Positions 46,932 to 56,563 of a stretch of DNA of 64,000 bases are shown one piece after another (position 1 is the stretch's first letter; each line of letters starts with the position of its first letter). The position numbers and the translations under genes were made by a program. Where the stretch lies: positions 1 through 64,000 of the forward strand of contig NZ_FOLN01000013.1 of assembly GCF_900112395.1 (NCBI RefSeq), in the 5' to 3' direction. This DNA is from Algibacter lectus. GTDB taxonomy: Bacteria > Bacteroidota > Bacteroidia > Flavobacteriales > Flavobacteriaceae. The notes beneath the pieces were generated by a model. It made no database searches and was not told the origin of the DNA. It worked only from the letters and a program-made list of their open reading frames with translations.

Positions 46932-49900
46932 ATGTCTAACACATTAAATCAAACCAAAAGTATGAAAAAATTCATTATTGAGATGGGTGAAGTACTATCT
47001 CTCTCTAAAATTAGTTTAAAAATGAAGCTAACCTCTCTATTGCTCTTTTTTACGTTGTTACAAATTCATGCCAATACGTTTTCTCAAAATGTAAAAATTA
47101 CATTGACATGCGAAAATATGCATGTTGAAGATGTTTTAAGTGAAATTGAAAGAAAAACAGATTTTAAATTTCTCTACGAAAAGAACGTTTTTGTGAAAAG
47201 TAAAATCACAAGTATTACTTCTGATAAAGAAAAACTAGAACATGTTTTAAAAAGACTTTTTAAAAGCTTAAATGTTGATTACAAGGTTGTAAATAAACAA
47301 ATTGTTATAGTAAAAAAAGAAGAAAGTAAACCGCTTATACATACTATAAAAGAAGCGGTAAACAAGTTTGTACAGCAAAATTTACAAGGTAAAGTTACCG
47401 ATGAAAATGGTGCGCCTCTACCAGGAGCTACAATTGTCTATAAGGGGCTTAGAAATGGTACCAGTACAGATTTTGATGGTAATTTTAAATTACCTTACGT
47501 TAAAGGTGCTACAGCAATTGTGGTATCGTACGTGGGGTATGAAACTCAAGAAGTACAAATTAATAATAGAGCCACTATTGATATTAAATTACAAAGTTCT
47601 GTAACAGGTTTAGAAGAAACGGTAATTGTTGCATATGGTAAGGTTAAAAAAGAAGCTTTAACGGGTGCTGTTGGTGTTATCGATGTGTCTGCATTAGCAC
47701 TACAAGGAACCATAATTAATGTTGATCAGGCTTTGCAAGGTCAGGTAGCAGGTGTTCAGGTAAGTAGTCCAAGTGGAAAACCAGGTGCTGCAGCTCGAGT
47801 TCGTATTCGTGGTAGTTCGTCTCTTTTAGGAACCAACCAACCGTTATTTGTTGTAGATGGTATACCTATTACTCCAAATACAGAAACTCCCGGATATGCT
47901 GGTTTTATTGATAGTATTAGTAATAATGAATCTACTACGTTAGAAAATGAAGGTTTTAATAACGATTTAGGTTTTATCGATTTTAATAATATAGAGGCTA
48001 TTACCATTTTAAAAGATGCGACAGCCACTTCAATTTATGGGTCTCGTGCTGCAAATGGTGTTGTTATTATTACTTCAAAAACAGGAAGAGGAGCCAGAAA
48101 ACCGGAGTTTCAACTTTCTATTACACAAAGAGCAAATCTAATTCAAAAAACAGATGTGCTTAATTCGGCTCAGTATCAAACACTTTATTCTGAGGCTATT
48201 AATAATTATGTAAATTCTGGAGGTACTGTACCAACTACAGATTCTTTTGGGCAAGGTATTTTGGCAGGAACAGAAGTTGATTTAACCACTAATACCGATT
48301 GGCAAGATTTATCTGTGAAAACATTTACAAACACCTCCAATTATGCTTTAAGTGTTAGAGGTGGTGGCGATAATGGTTCATACTATTCATCTTTAAGTTT
48401 GCAAAATGATAATGGCGCTATTATTGGTGATAAATTAACGCGGTATGCTTTTGGTTTGTCCTTAAATCAAAAAATAAAAGATAATTTAAAGTTTACTACT
48501 AACATTAGTTTAGGTCGTGTAGAAAGTGATTATGCTTTAAACAGCCTTAACTCAACTTTAGAAGCAGCAACCTATTTACGACCAGATGTGACACCTTATG
48601 ATGAAGATGGAAATCTTGTATCTCGTTTTGGAGATATTTACAACCCGCTAACTTCTAAAGATAGAAGAGTAACTTCAACTAACTTTTCTATGCTTGCTAA
48701 TATGGGAATTGAGTTTGAGCCTATTAAAGATTTGTTTATTAAAACTACAGGAATACTTCAGCAAATAGATTCTGAAAGTTATAGCTTCTACCCAAGCTAC
48801 TCTGTAAGTGGTGCTACTACTAATGGTAAAGGAGCTTTGGTAAATAGAAAAACCATTAACCCTTCTGTAGAAACAACTGCTACTTATGATTTTTCTTTAG
48901 GAAAAAGTGATTTTAATGTTTTAGTTGGTAACACCTTTCAAAATGAAAACACGGAGACTGTCAATTTTTATGGTGAAAACTTCCCGAATGATGATACATT
49001 AACGGGTATTAGTTATGCTGGTGAAAGTCTTTCTGCACAGGAAGCTGTTACAAAAAGTACTTTAGTGTCGTTTTTCTCTCGTTTTATTTATAATTATGAT
49101 AATAAGTACATTTTAAATTTTTCAGGAAGAACAGATGGTTCTTCTAAATTTGGAGCAAATAATAGATGGGCAAGCTTTCCTGCTTTAGGTTTAGGTTGGA
49201 ATATTCATAACGAAAAATTTATGGATAATGCCTATTGGTTAAACTTTTTAAAGATTAGAGGTAGTATTGGGCAATCGGGTAATGTTACCTTCGATCCTAA
49301 CCAATCTTTTAGTTTATACGGTGCTTTAAACGGAACAAATGGAGTGTATAATGGCGATACAGGTGTTGTGCCATTGCGTATTGGTAATCCTGATTTAAAA
49401 TGGGAAATTACAACGCAAAAAGATATTGGTATTGAGTTTGCTGTTTTAAATAATAAAATAAAAGGTGAGTTTGGATACTACCAAAAAGATACAAAAGATG
49501 TATTGTACCAAACGGAATTAGCGTCTTCTAGCGGCCTGTATACTGTAATTTCTAATTTAGGAAATACACAGAATAATGGGATAGAGTTAACCTTAAACTT
49601 TGACCTTATCAATAAAAAAGATTTAAAGTGGAATTTTGGATTTAATGCCGCTACAGCAAACAATAAAATAGTAAAATTAAATAGTAGTTATAAAGATGAG
49701 TATGGTGCTGTTTATTTAAACGGTTTGTATTTTAAAGAAGGTGAGTCGCTTGGTTTAATTAGAGGGCATGTGGCAAACGGACTTTTTGAGTCTCAGGAAC
49801 AAATAGATAATTTAAATGCTGGTGCGCCAAGTGGTTTATATCAGTCATCATTAACAAGTCCTGGAGATGTTTATTATGCCGATTTAGATGGCGATGGCGA

Positions 49901-50468
49901 AGTGAGTTCTTCTGCATCTGGCCCTGATGTTACAAATATTGGTAGCATTGAACCTGATTTTTTTGGAGGTCTTAATACCAATATAAACTATAAAGGTTTG
50001 TCTCTAAATATTTTCGCAAATTATAGTCTTGGTAACGATATTTACTGGAAGGCAGGAGAGAATACTTATAGCTATACGTCACTAAACGACCAAGGGAATA
50101 AGCAATTGATAGCCTTAGATCGTTGGACGCCAGAGAACTTAGATGCTGAATACCCAAGAGCGGTTTACCGAACTAATTTAACAGGTGGGAACCAAAATAG
50201 CAGACAGTCTAGTTTATATGTGCATAAAGGAGATTACTTGCGTATTAAAACAGTAACATTAGGTTATAACTTAGATAGTCAAGCGTTGAAAAATATCAAT
50301 TTTCAGGGGCTTTATTTATACGTAACGGCAACCAACTTGTTTACTATTACCAATTATCCGGGTGCCGATCCTGAGTTTGCAAATATTGCAAGCTTTAGAA
50401 CACCAATAGATAGTAACAAGTACCCTGTATCAAAGCAGCTTATCGCTGGAGTAAGGTTAACCTTTTAA
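46932..50468 (+). CDS. SusC/RagA-family TonB-dependent transducer with STN domain
   Basis: A 1,178-residue outer-membrane receptor. After the signal peptide (MKLTSLLLFFTLLQIHANTFSQ) comes an STN signalling domain (~55-115, VKITLTCENMHVEDVLSEIERKTDFKFLYE), a carboxypeptidase-regulatory-like domain (LQGKVTDENGAPLPGATIVYKG), TonB box LEETVIVAYGKVKKE, plug (VDQALQGQVAGVQVSS, FVVDGIPI, ATSIYGSRAANGVVIITSK) and barrel ending SKQLIAGVRLTF. The STN domain predicts cell-surface signalling to the FecR/sigma pair upstream. The start is uncertain: ATG at 46932, a GTG at 46923 or ATG at 46962 are possible. Its SusD follows after 13 bases. Confidence 0.95.
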   Translation: MSNTLNQTKSMKKFIIEMGEVLSLSKISLKMKLTSLLLFFTLLQIHANTFSQNVKITLTCENMHVEDVLSEIERKTDFKFLYEKNVFVKSKITSITSDKEKLEHVLKRLFKSLNVDYKVVNKQIVIVKKEESKPLIHTIKEAVNKFVQQNLQGKVTDENGAPLPGATIVYKGLRNGTSTDFDGNFKLPYVKGATAIVVSYVGYETQEVQINNRATIDIKLQSSVTGLEETVIVAYGKVKKEALTGAVGVIDVSALALQGTIINVDQALQGQVAGVQVSSPSGKPGAAARVRIRGSSSLLGTNQPLFVVDGIPITPNTETPGYAGFIDSISNNESTTLENEGFNNDLGFIDFNNIEAITILKDATATSIYGSRAANGVVIITSKTGRGARKPEFQLSITQRANLIQKTDVLNSAQYQTLYSEAINNYVNSGGTVPTTDSFGQGILAGTEVDLTTNTDWQDLSVKTFTNTSNYALSVRGGGDNGSYYSSLSLQNDNGAIIGDKLTRYAFGLSLNQKIKDNLKFTTNISLGRVESDYALNSLNSTLEAATYLRPDVTPYDEDGNLVSRFGDIYNPLTSKDRRVTSTNFSMLANMGIEFEPIKDLFIKTTGILQQIDSESYSFYPSYSVSGATTNGKGALVNRKTINPSVETTATYDFSLGKSDFNVLVGNTFQNENTETVNFYGENFPNDDTLTGISYAGESLSAQEAVTKSTLVSFFSRFIYNYDNKYILNFSGRTDGSSKFGANNRWASFPALGLGWNIHNEKFMDNAYWLNFLKIRGSIGQSGNVTFDPNQSFSLYGALNGTNGVYNGDTGVVPLRIGNPDLKWEITTQKDIGIEFAVLNNKIKGEFGYYQKDTKDVLYQTELASSSGLYTVISNLGNTQNNGIELTLNFDLINKKDLKWNFGFNAATANNKIVKLNSSYKDEYGAVYLNGLYFKEGESLGLIRGHVANGLFESQEQIDNLNAGAPSGLYQSSLTSPGDVYYADLDGDGEVSSSASGPDVTNIGSIEPDFFGGLNTNINYKGLSLNIFANYSLGNDIYWKAGENTYSYTSLNDQGNKQLIALDRWTPENLDAEYPRAVYRTNLTGGNQNSRQSSLYVHKGDYLRIKTVTLGYNLDSQALKNINFQGLYLYVTATNLFTITNYPGADPEFANIASFRTPIDSNKYPVSKQLIAGVRLTF

Positions 50469-50481
50469 AAGATTTAAGACA

Positions 50482-51825
50482 ATGAAAAATAACATCATAT
50501 TATTCACAATTTTAACAGGCATCCTTTTTAGTTCTTGCGATGCGGCGTTAGATGTTCAGCCAGAAAATTATTTATTCGAAGATCAATTAGTTACCGATGA
50601 TAAAAGTGCGCAAACCTCGTTAGTAGGGGTTTATACACAGCTAAACTGGACTTACTATCAGTATCTGGAAGTTATGTTGCCTTTAATGGATGGTTCGCTA
50701 ACAACAACAAATTCAACTTGGATTTTTGGCGAAGCTTCAGACAATAGTTTCGATTCTAGCCAAGTTTCTTTAAACACGGTTTACGAGTGGCCGTATTATA
50801 TTACTAACTCTGCCAATGCTACAATTTCGGCAGTAACTGATAATGCATCAGTTTCCGCAGGCGAACATGATAGAATTCTTAGTGAAGCCTATTTTCTAAG
50901 AGCCTTTGGTCACTATGTTGCGCTAAGAAGTTTTGGTCAGTTTTTCGACCTGTCTAGCGACTATGGTATTGTACTTCAAAATACGGTGTCTACTGTTGAA
51001 AATAGTAAAATAGCCAGATCTACAGTACAAGAAAGTTACGATTTTATTTTAGACGATTTAGATAAAAGTATTGAGCTTAATGCGGCTTTTACATACAATT
51101 ATTACGCATCTTCAATAGCCGCGAAGGCTTTTAAAGCAAATGTTCTGCTGTATATGGGTGGTCAGGAAAACTACGAAGCGGCTGTTCTATTAGCCGATGA
51201 GGTTATTAACTCTGGCGATGTAGAATTAGAATCTAATTTTGAAGATGTTTTTGAAAATGGTGTAGCAAATAGCGAAGTGATATTTTCTAGAATAAATGGA
51301 GAAGGGCAAGCTAGTAAGTTATCATACTATTATCAAAGTTTAGTTAAGGTTTCTCCTTGGCTTCAGGACTTTTTAGTAGACGATCCAAGAAAAGAGGCAT
51401 CATACAATACGAGTAATTTGTTCCTTAAAAAAATATACACGAGTGGTGTAAGCGGTGGACCAGCAAATTATATGCGTTTGGCCGAAGTTTATTTAATAAA
51501 AGCAGAATGTCAGGCACGTTTAAATTTACTCGCTCAAGCGGAAGAAACTCTTAATGCTGTGCGTAATAGAGCGTATGGCGGTGCTGCTCCAGATTTAGAG
51601 TATACCTCTCAAGAAGAATTACTTGATATCATTTTCGACGAGTATGTAAAAGAACTTTGTTTTGAAACTGGGGCCGTTTGGTTTGCTGCCATTCGCCATG
51701 GTAAAATTGAAGAAATTAAAACAAATGTAACCAGCTCCAATCAGTATATTTTTCCAATTCCTATTAGCGAATTAGAAAATAATACACTCTTCGGGCCACA
51801 AAATCCAGGGTATCTGGGTATTTAA
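50482..51825 (+). CDS. SusD/RagB-family lipoprotein
   Basis: A 447-residue surface lipoprotein (LFSSCDAALDVQPENYLFED). It has EAYFLRAFGHYVALRSFGQFF, the helical AAKAFKANVLLYMGG segment, MRLAEVYLIKAECQARLNLLAQAEETLNAVRNRA and YVKELCFETGAVWFAAIRHGKI, ending IPISELENNTLFGPQNPGYLGI, all typical of short SusD proteins. It pairs with the STN-SusC upstream. With the M16 peptidase following, peptides rather than glycans are the likely ligand. Confidence 0.93.
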   Translation: MKNNIILFTILTGILFSSCDAALDVQPENYLFEDQLVTDDKSAQTSLVGVYTQLNWTYYQYLEVMLPLMDGSLTTTNSTWIFGEASDNSFDSSQVSLNTVYEWPYYITNSANATISAVTDNASVSAGEHDRILSEAYFLRAFGHYVALRSFGQFFDLSSDYGIVLQNTVSTVENSKIARSTVQESYDFILDDLDKSIELNAAFTYNYYASSIAAKAFKANVLLYMGGQENYEAAVLLADEVINSGDVELESNFEDVFENGVANSEVIFSRINGEGQASKLSYYYQSLVKVSPWLQDFLVDDPRKEASYNTSNLFLKKIYTSGVSGGPANYMRLAEVYLIKAECQARLNLLAQAEETLNAVRNRAYGGAAPDLEYTSQEELLDIIFDEYVKELCFETGAVWFAAIRHGKIEEIKTNVTSSNQYIFPIPISELENNTLFGPQNPGYLGI

Positions 51826-51859
51826 AAATTAATTTTTTCAATTATTTAGTCAGTATAGT

Positions 51860-51886
51860 GCTTCAGGCTATATAACAGTCTGAAGC
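51860..51886 (+). terminator. hairpin between SusD and M16 peptidase
   Basis: GCTTCAGGCT (51860-51869) pairs with AGTCTGAAGC (51877-51886) with one G-U pair; the following sequence is T-rich but lacks a clean U run. It may be a weak terminator or a processing site that lowers expression of the peptidase. Confidence 0.4.
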
Positions 51887-51916
51887 TCTATTTCACTATT
51901 TTTTATTTCCTAAAAC

Positions 51917-54736
51917 ATGAACATTAAAAACATAGTTTTTGCAAATATCTTGTGCCTATATAGCATATGCGGTATTTCGCAAAACATTAATTTAAATAAT
52001 AAAATACCGGCCGATGCTACCGTTAAAATGGGTACACTAAGCAACGGACTAAAATATTATATCAAACATAATGCAAAACCTCAAAATAAGGCTGAGTTTA
52101 GATTGGTTATTAAAGCCGGATCTATTTTAGAAGACGATGATCAACAGGGTTTAGCTCACTTTGTAGAACATATGGCTTTTAACGGAACCGAAAGCTTTGA
52201 GAAAAACAAACTTATAGATTACTTACAAGGTTTAGGTGTGGAGTTTGGAGCAGATTTAAACGCACATACTAGTTTTGATGAAACCGTTTATAAATTATCT
52301 GTACCAACCGATACCGAAACATTTAATACCAGTTTGCAAGTTTTAAAAGATTGGGCAAATGGTATCACGTTTGAAAATGACGAAATCGATAAAGAACGTG
52401 GTATTGTTGCCGAAGAACTTAGAGCAAGAGGAGGCGCAGGTATGCGAATGTATTACAAGTCTATAGGTGAGTTAACCAATAATTCGCGCTATGCTGAGCG
52501 CGCTCCAGCAGGGAAATTAGATGTTATTTTAAATTCGGATTATGATGCCATGAAACGGTTTTATAGAGATTGGTATCGTCCAGATTTAATGGCCTTAGTT
52601 TTGGTTGGAGATTTTGATGTGCTAGAAGCCGAAAAAAAGGTGAAATCCCTTTTTAGTAGTATTGAAGGTCCCGAAAACCCTAAGGAAAGAATCTATTATA
52701 AAATTCCAGAAAACAGTTCTCCTGTAGTATCTGTAATTACAGATGAAGAAACACAAGGCGCTAGTGTTTCTGTTTATGTTAAAAAAGAAGAGACGCCAGT
52801 AACAACCTTACAAGACTATAAAATAGAATTATTAAAAAGCTTTTATTCTGGTATGCTACGCCAAAGATTATCCGATGTAGTGCTAGAAGCAAATTCTCCT
52901 TTCTTATCTACAAATGCGGGTATTGGAAACTTTTTAAGCAATATGGATAGCTATTATTTAAATGCTAAACTAAAGGAGGATAAAATTAATGAAGGCATAA
53001 CGCGCTTGTTGATAGAAAGCTCGAGGGCTAAGCAATTTGGTTTTACAGAAACAGAACTGGAACGTTATAAAAAACTTTTATTGAATAATGCTGATTTACG
53101 TCAAAAAGAGACAGGTAAAATTTCTACAAAATATTATGTAGAGCAATACATTGATAACTTTACAGATGCTAAACCTATACCTAGTGATGCATTTGTATAT
53201 CAGTTTTATACAGAGGTTTTTCCTTCTATTACAGTACAAGATGTTAATAACATAGCTACAGAATGGGTAAGAGATGATAATATGACTGTATTGTTAAAAG
53301 CTGTAGAGAAAAGTGATTTGAAATTGCCAACAGAGCGTGAGATAGAAAGCATATTAACACAGGTAAAAACTAAGTCTATAGAACCTTATAAAGATAAATT
53401 AGGTGATATTCAATTAATGCCGGAAAAACCAAAGCCAGGTAAGGTTTTAAAAGAAACGTATAATAAAAAGATTAATACAACAACTTGGGAGTTATCCAAC
53501 GGTATTACAGTGGTTGTAAAACCAACCGAGTTCCAAAATGATTTAATATCACTTAACGGGTTTAGACCAGGAGGAAGTTCTGTGGCTCCAGATTCACTTT
53601 ATGTTTCGGCTAGAAATGCTAGTAGTATTATTGGCGCTAGTGGTGTTAATGGTATATCAGATGCTGATTTGAAAAAGCTCAACATGGGGAAAACCCTAAA
53701 GCTTAAAACCTATATTAATTATTATAACGAATTGGTATCTGGTAATAGCTCGTCTGGAGATTTGGAAAGTATGTTGCAAATGGTAAACCTATATTTTACT
53801 AAGCCAAACAAAGATGCTGCTGTATTTAATACAAAAAAAGAAAGTTTAAAGTCGTTGTATAAAGATTCGGATAATAATCCTGGCGGTTTTTTTGAAAAGC
53901 GTATAACCGAAGTTATGTCTCAAAATCATTTAAGAGCTATACCAGAAACTGTAGAGCAAATAGAGAGAGAATTAGATTTAGACGAGGTTTACAGTTTTTA
54001 TAAAGAGCGATTTTCATCAGCAAATGGCTTTTTGTTTGTTGTTGTTGGTAATGTTGATTTAGAGGTGCTTAAACCACTTGTAAATCAATATTTAGGAAGT
54101 TTGCCATCTAATTTAAATGAAAAAAGTACTTGGAAAGATACTGGGCTGCGCTATGCAAAAGGCGGTATTAAAGAAACCGTAATAAAAGGCTTAGATAATA
54201 AAAGCCAAGTTGATATGCGTTTTACAGGTACATTTAATTTTTCGTTAGAAGAAAAAGAGAAAATTAGCTTGTTAGCAAAAGTGCTTAAAATAAAATTAAC
54301 GGAAGAGTTAAGAGAAAAAATGGCAGGTGTTTATGGTGTTAAAGTTTCTGGGTTTGCCTCAGATATTCCATACCAGTGGTTTAGACTTAATATAAGGTTT
54401 TCTTGCGATCCTGAAAATATCGAAAAATTAAAGGCTAAAGTTTTTGAAGAAATAGAAAAAATTAAAAAACATGGTCCGTCTCAAGAAGATGTTAATAAAA
54501 TTAAGGAAGCTGAATTAGCAAATGCTAAGGAGTTTTTAGAAGTAAACTCGTTTTGGCTTTATAAACTTAAAACTGCTTATGAATACGATTTAAACCCAGA
54601 GTCTATTTTAGATTTTGAAAGTAAAATTAATAAGTTGAACTCTAAAATGTTTAAAGATGCGGCCAATAACTATTTTGATATGAAAGATTATGCCGAGTTT
54701 ATTTTATTGCCAGAAGAACCTTCTAAAAAAGAGTAA
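51917..54736 (+). CDS. M16-family zinc metallopeptidase (insulinase/pitrilysin type)
   Basis: A 939-residue secreted peptidase with signal peptide (ending GISQ). The inverted zinc motif H81-F-V-E84-H85 (HFVEHMAFNG) and downstream ligand in RGIVAEELRA (Glu ~166) are intact; this active half is followed by an M16_C domain (FYRDWYRPDLMALVLVGDFD) and a second, non-catalytic M16 pair (ITVVVKPTEFQNDLISLNGF, FYKERFSSANGFLFVVVGNVD). These periplasmic enzymes cut peptides up to small proteins in a closed chamber. Linked to the sigma/FecR/STN-SusC/SusD set upstream, it probably digests imported peptides or proteins. A strong terminator follows. Confidence 0.95.
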   Translation: MNIKNIVFANILCLYSICGISQNINLNNKIPADATVKMGTLSNGLKYYIKHNAKPQNKAEFRLVIKAGSILEDDDQQGLAHFVEHMAFNGTESFEKNKLIDYLQGLGVEFGADLNAHTSFDETVYKLSVPTDTETFNTSLQVLKDWANGITFENDEIDKERGIVAEELRARGGAGMRMYYKSIGELTNNSRYAERAPAGKLDVILNSDYDAMKRFYRDWYRPDLMALVLVGDFDVLEAEKKVKSLFSSIEGPENPKERIYYKIPENSSPVVSVITDEETQGASVSVYVKKEETPVTTLQDYKIELLKSFYSGMLRQRLSDVVLEANSPFLSTNAGIGNFLSNMDSYYLNAKLKEDKINEGITRLLIESSRAKQFGFTETELERYKKLLLNNADLRQKETGKISTKYYVEQYIDNFTDAKPIPSDAFVYQFYTEVFPSITVQDVNNIATEWVRDDNMTVLLKAVEKSDLKLPTEREIESILTQVKTKSIEPYKDKLGDIQLMPEKPKPGKVLKETYNKKINTTTWELSNGITVVVKPTEFQNDLISLNGFRPGGSSVAPDSLYVSARNASSIIGASGVNGISDADLKKLNMGKTLKLKTYINYYNELVSGNSSSGDLESMLQMVNLYFTKPNKDAAVFNTKKESLKSLYKDSDNNPGGFFEKRITEVMSQNHLRAIPETVEQIERELDLDEVYSFYKERFSSANGFLFVVVGNVDLEVLKPLVNQYLGSLPSNLNEKSTWKDTGLRYAKGGIKETVIKGLDNKSQVDMRFTGTFNFSLEEKEKISLLAKVLKIKLTEELREKMAGVYGVKVSGFASDIPYQWFRLNIRFSCDPENIEKLKAKVFEEIEKIKKHGPSQEDVNKIKEAELANAKEFLEVNSFWLYKLKTAYEYDLNPESILDFESKINKLNSKMFKDAANNYFDMKDYAEFILLPEEPSKKE

Positions 54737-54776
54737 AGATAAATACCCTAACCCTAATTAATAGTTACTTGAAAAG

Positions 54777-54810
54777 CTTCCTTTATAATTTTAAAGGAAG
54801 TCTTTTTTTT
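54777..54810 (+). terminator. rho-independent terminator after the M16 gene
   Basis: CTTCCTTTA (54777-54785) and TAAAGGAAG (54792-54800) form a perfect 9-bp stem with a 6-base loop, followed by TCTTTTTTTT. It ends the sigma/FecR-linked uptake unit. Confidence 0.92.
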
Positions 54811-54836
54811 GTTAAACCCTTGGCGTATTTTCGAAA

Positions 54837-54850
54837 TGAAATATATTTCA
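54837..54850. promoter_or_regulatory. 14-bp palindrome upstream of the methyltransferase
   Basis: TGAAATATATTTCA is a perfect palindrome 59 bases before the methyltransferase start and directly after the M16 terminator. It may be an operator; in AT-rich DNA chance is a real alternative. Confidence 0.3.
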
Positions 54851-54908
54851 TAAATTAGTTACATAAACTACAGCGTTCATTTTTTAGAGTACAAATAAAG
54901 AGTACAGC

Positions 54909-55532
54909 ATGAGCATAGAGCAAGCCTATAATATTTGGGCCAATCAATACGATACCAACGAAAACCGCACGCGAGATTTAGATAAAAAGTGCACCATTGA
55001 AACCTTAAGTAAATATAAGTTTAGCAATGTGCTAGAGTTGGGTTGTGGCACAGGTAAAAATACCGAATGGTTATTGGCTCATGCGCAACAGATTATAGGT
55101 TTAGATTTTTCAGAAGAAATGCTGAACAAAGCAAAAGAGAAAATAGTAGACAGCAAGGTTACTTTTAAAAAAGCAAACTTAACCCAAAATTGGGGCGTCG
55201 ATAATAATTTTGTCGACCTTATCACTTGTAGTTTAACGCTAGAACATATAGAGAACTTAGATTATATTTTCAATCAAGCATATTTAAAATTAAAAAAGGA
55301 GGGGCTCTTTTTTATAAGTGAATTACATCCTTTTAAACAATACTCGGGTAGTAAAGCTAGATACGAAACCGAGGCAGGCACTAAGGAACTAGAAGTTTAT
55401 ATTCATCATGTTTCAGAATATATCGATGAAGCCAAAAAAAATGGATTACAATTATTAGAGTTAAAAGAATGGTTTGATGTTGGTGCGGAACACGGATTAC
55501 CTAGATTAATTTCTTTTGTCTTTAAAAAATAA
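54909..55532 (+). CDS. class I SAM-dependent methyltransferase
   Basis: A 207-residue cytosolic protein. Motif I VLELGCGTGKNTEWL (~38-52) binds S-adenosylmethionine, LDFSEEMLNKAKEK is motif II, DLITCSLTLEHIENLDYIFNQAYLKLKKEGLFFISELHPF carries motifs IV-VI. It resembles Methyltransf_11/UbiE-like small-molecule methyltransferases; the substrate is unknown. It stands alone between two terminator-separated modules, so there is no operon clue to its role. Confidence 0.88.
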   Translation: MSIEQAYNIWANQYDTNENRTRDLDKKCTIETLSKYKFSNVLELGCGTGKNTEWLLAHAQQIIGLDFSEEMLNKAKEKIVDSKVTFKKANLTQNWGVDNNFVDLITCSLTLEHIENLDYIFNQAYLKLKKEGLFFISELHPFKQYSGSKARYETEAGTKELEVYIHHVSEYIDEAKKNGLQLLELKEWFDVGAEHGLPRLISFVFKK

Positions 55533-55791
55533 CATGTGCTCAGTTTCTGGTAAAAAGCTAAAAGTCGAGTTTGTAAGTCGCTAAAAACAAAAAGGTTTTT
55601 GTATTGTTAGTTTAAAATAAGATTAGACTTATCTTTGCATCTTTAAATTAGTATCTATAAAGGGCGGAGCACCTTCTGCCATGTATTTAATTTTTTTTAT
55701 ACCCAAAAAAACGTGTTGATAGCTGTTTATAACATTATCGTGTAGCACGTGTTTTTTGTGTTTTAAAAATGATAGAATAAAACCAATTATA
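55533..55791. other. control region upstream of the two-component operon
   Basis: Contains a weak AAAAAC/GTTTTT hairpin just after the methyltransferase stop, the predicted promoter (55604-55637) and a long leader. No gene is seen here. Confidence 0.5.
55604..55637 (+). promoter_or_regulatory. predicted promoter of the LytTR two-component operon
   Basis: TTG at 55604-55606 and TATCTTTG at 55630-55637 (exact TAnnTTTG) are separated by 23 bases. The leader of about 150 bases before the ATG contains a small GC-rich hairpin (GGCGGAG 55663-55669 with TTCTGCC 55674-55680). Confidence 0.6.
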
Positions 55792-56562
55792 ATGGAGGTT
55801 GTTATTATTGAAGATGAAGATTTAGCAGCAGAATCTTTAGAGAAGTTGTTGTTAAAAAGTGAACATAAGCTTACTATTAAAAAACGCTTAGAAAGTGTAG
55901 CGCAATCTATAGAGTGGTTTAAGAGTAATAGTTGCGATTTAATTTTAAGTGATATTCATTTAGGTGATGGTGAAAGTTTTGAGATTTTCGAAACCTTAAA
56001 AATTACGACTCCTATTATTTTTACAACAGCATTTGATAAGTATGCTATACAGTCTTTTCAGTTTTTTGCCATAGATTATTTATTAAAGCCTTACGACAAA
56101 CATAAACTGGATAAGGCGCTTGGAAAGTATGTAGATTATACAGCAACACCAACTGCAGATTATGGCCAAATAGAACATTTATTGGCGCATTTAAAAGGGG
56201 CAACAGATAGTAAAACCGAGCAGGAACGCTTTTTAGTTTATAGAGGCGACAAGTTGTTATCTATTACTCATAAAGAGATTGCTTATTTTATGGCCGAAAA
56301 TAAATCACTTTTTTTATATACAACTACAGGCGAAAGTTATTTGTATGATGATACCATATTGAATCTAGAATTAAAATTATCGAAAAAAGATTTTTTTAAA
56401 ATAAACAGAAAATTTATAGTTAGGCATAATGCCATAAAAACGATTGTAAAATACAGTCAGAATAGATTAAAAATAGAACTAGAGCCCTCTCCAAATATTA
56501 AAGATTTTATTTTTATTAGTTCTAAAAATGTTAATGCTTTTAAAGCGTGGTTAAATAAATAA
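55792..56562 (+). CDS. LytTR-family response regulator
   Basis: A 256-residue regulator. The receiver domain (1-~115) has acidic pocket E7-D8-E9, phospho-acceptor D54 in LILSDIHLGDGE, T in TTAF and K in LLKPYDK. The LytTR DNA-binding domain occupies ~155-250 (RFLVYRGDKLLSITHKEIAYFMAENKSLFLYTTTGESYLY, FFKINRKFIVRHNAI). The start at the ATG at 55792 gives the canonical MEVVIIEDED; upstream in-frame codons are not needed. The histidine kinase begins one base after its stop. Confidence 0.95.
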   Translation: MEVVIIEDEDLAAESLEKLLLKSEHKLTIKKRLESVAQSIEWFKSNSCDLILSDIHLGDGESFEIFETLKITTPIIFTTAFDKYAIQSFQFFAIDYLLKPYDKHKLDKALGKYVDYTATPTADYGQIEHLLAHLKGATDSKTEQERFLVYRGDKLLSITHKEIAYFMAENKSLFLYTTTGESYLYDDTILNLELKLSKKDFFKINRKFIVRHNAIKTIVKYSQNRLKIELEPSPNIKDFIFISSKNVNAFKAWLNK

Positions 56563-56563
56563 T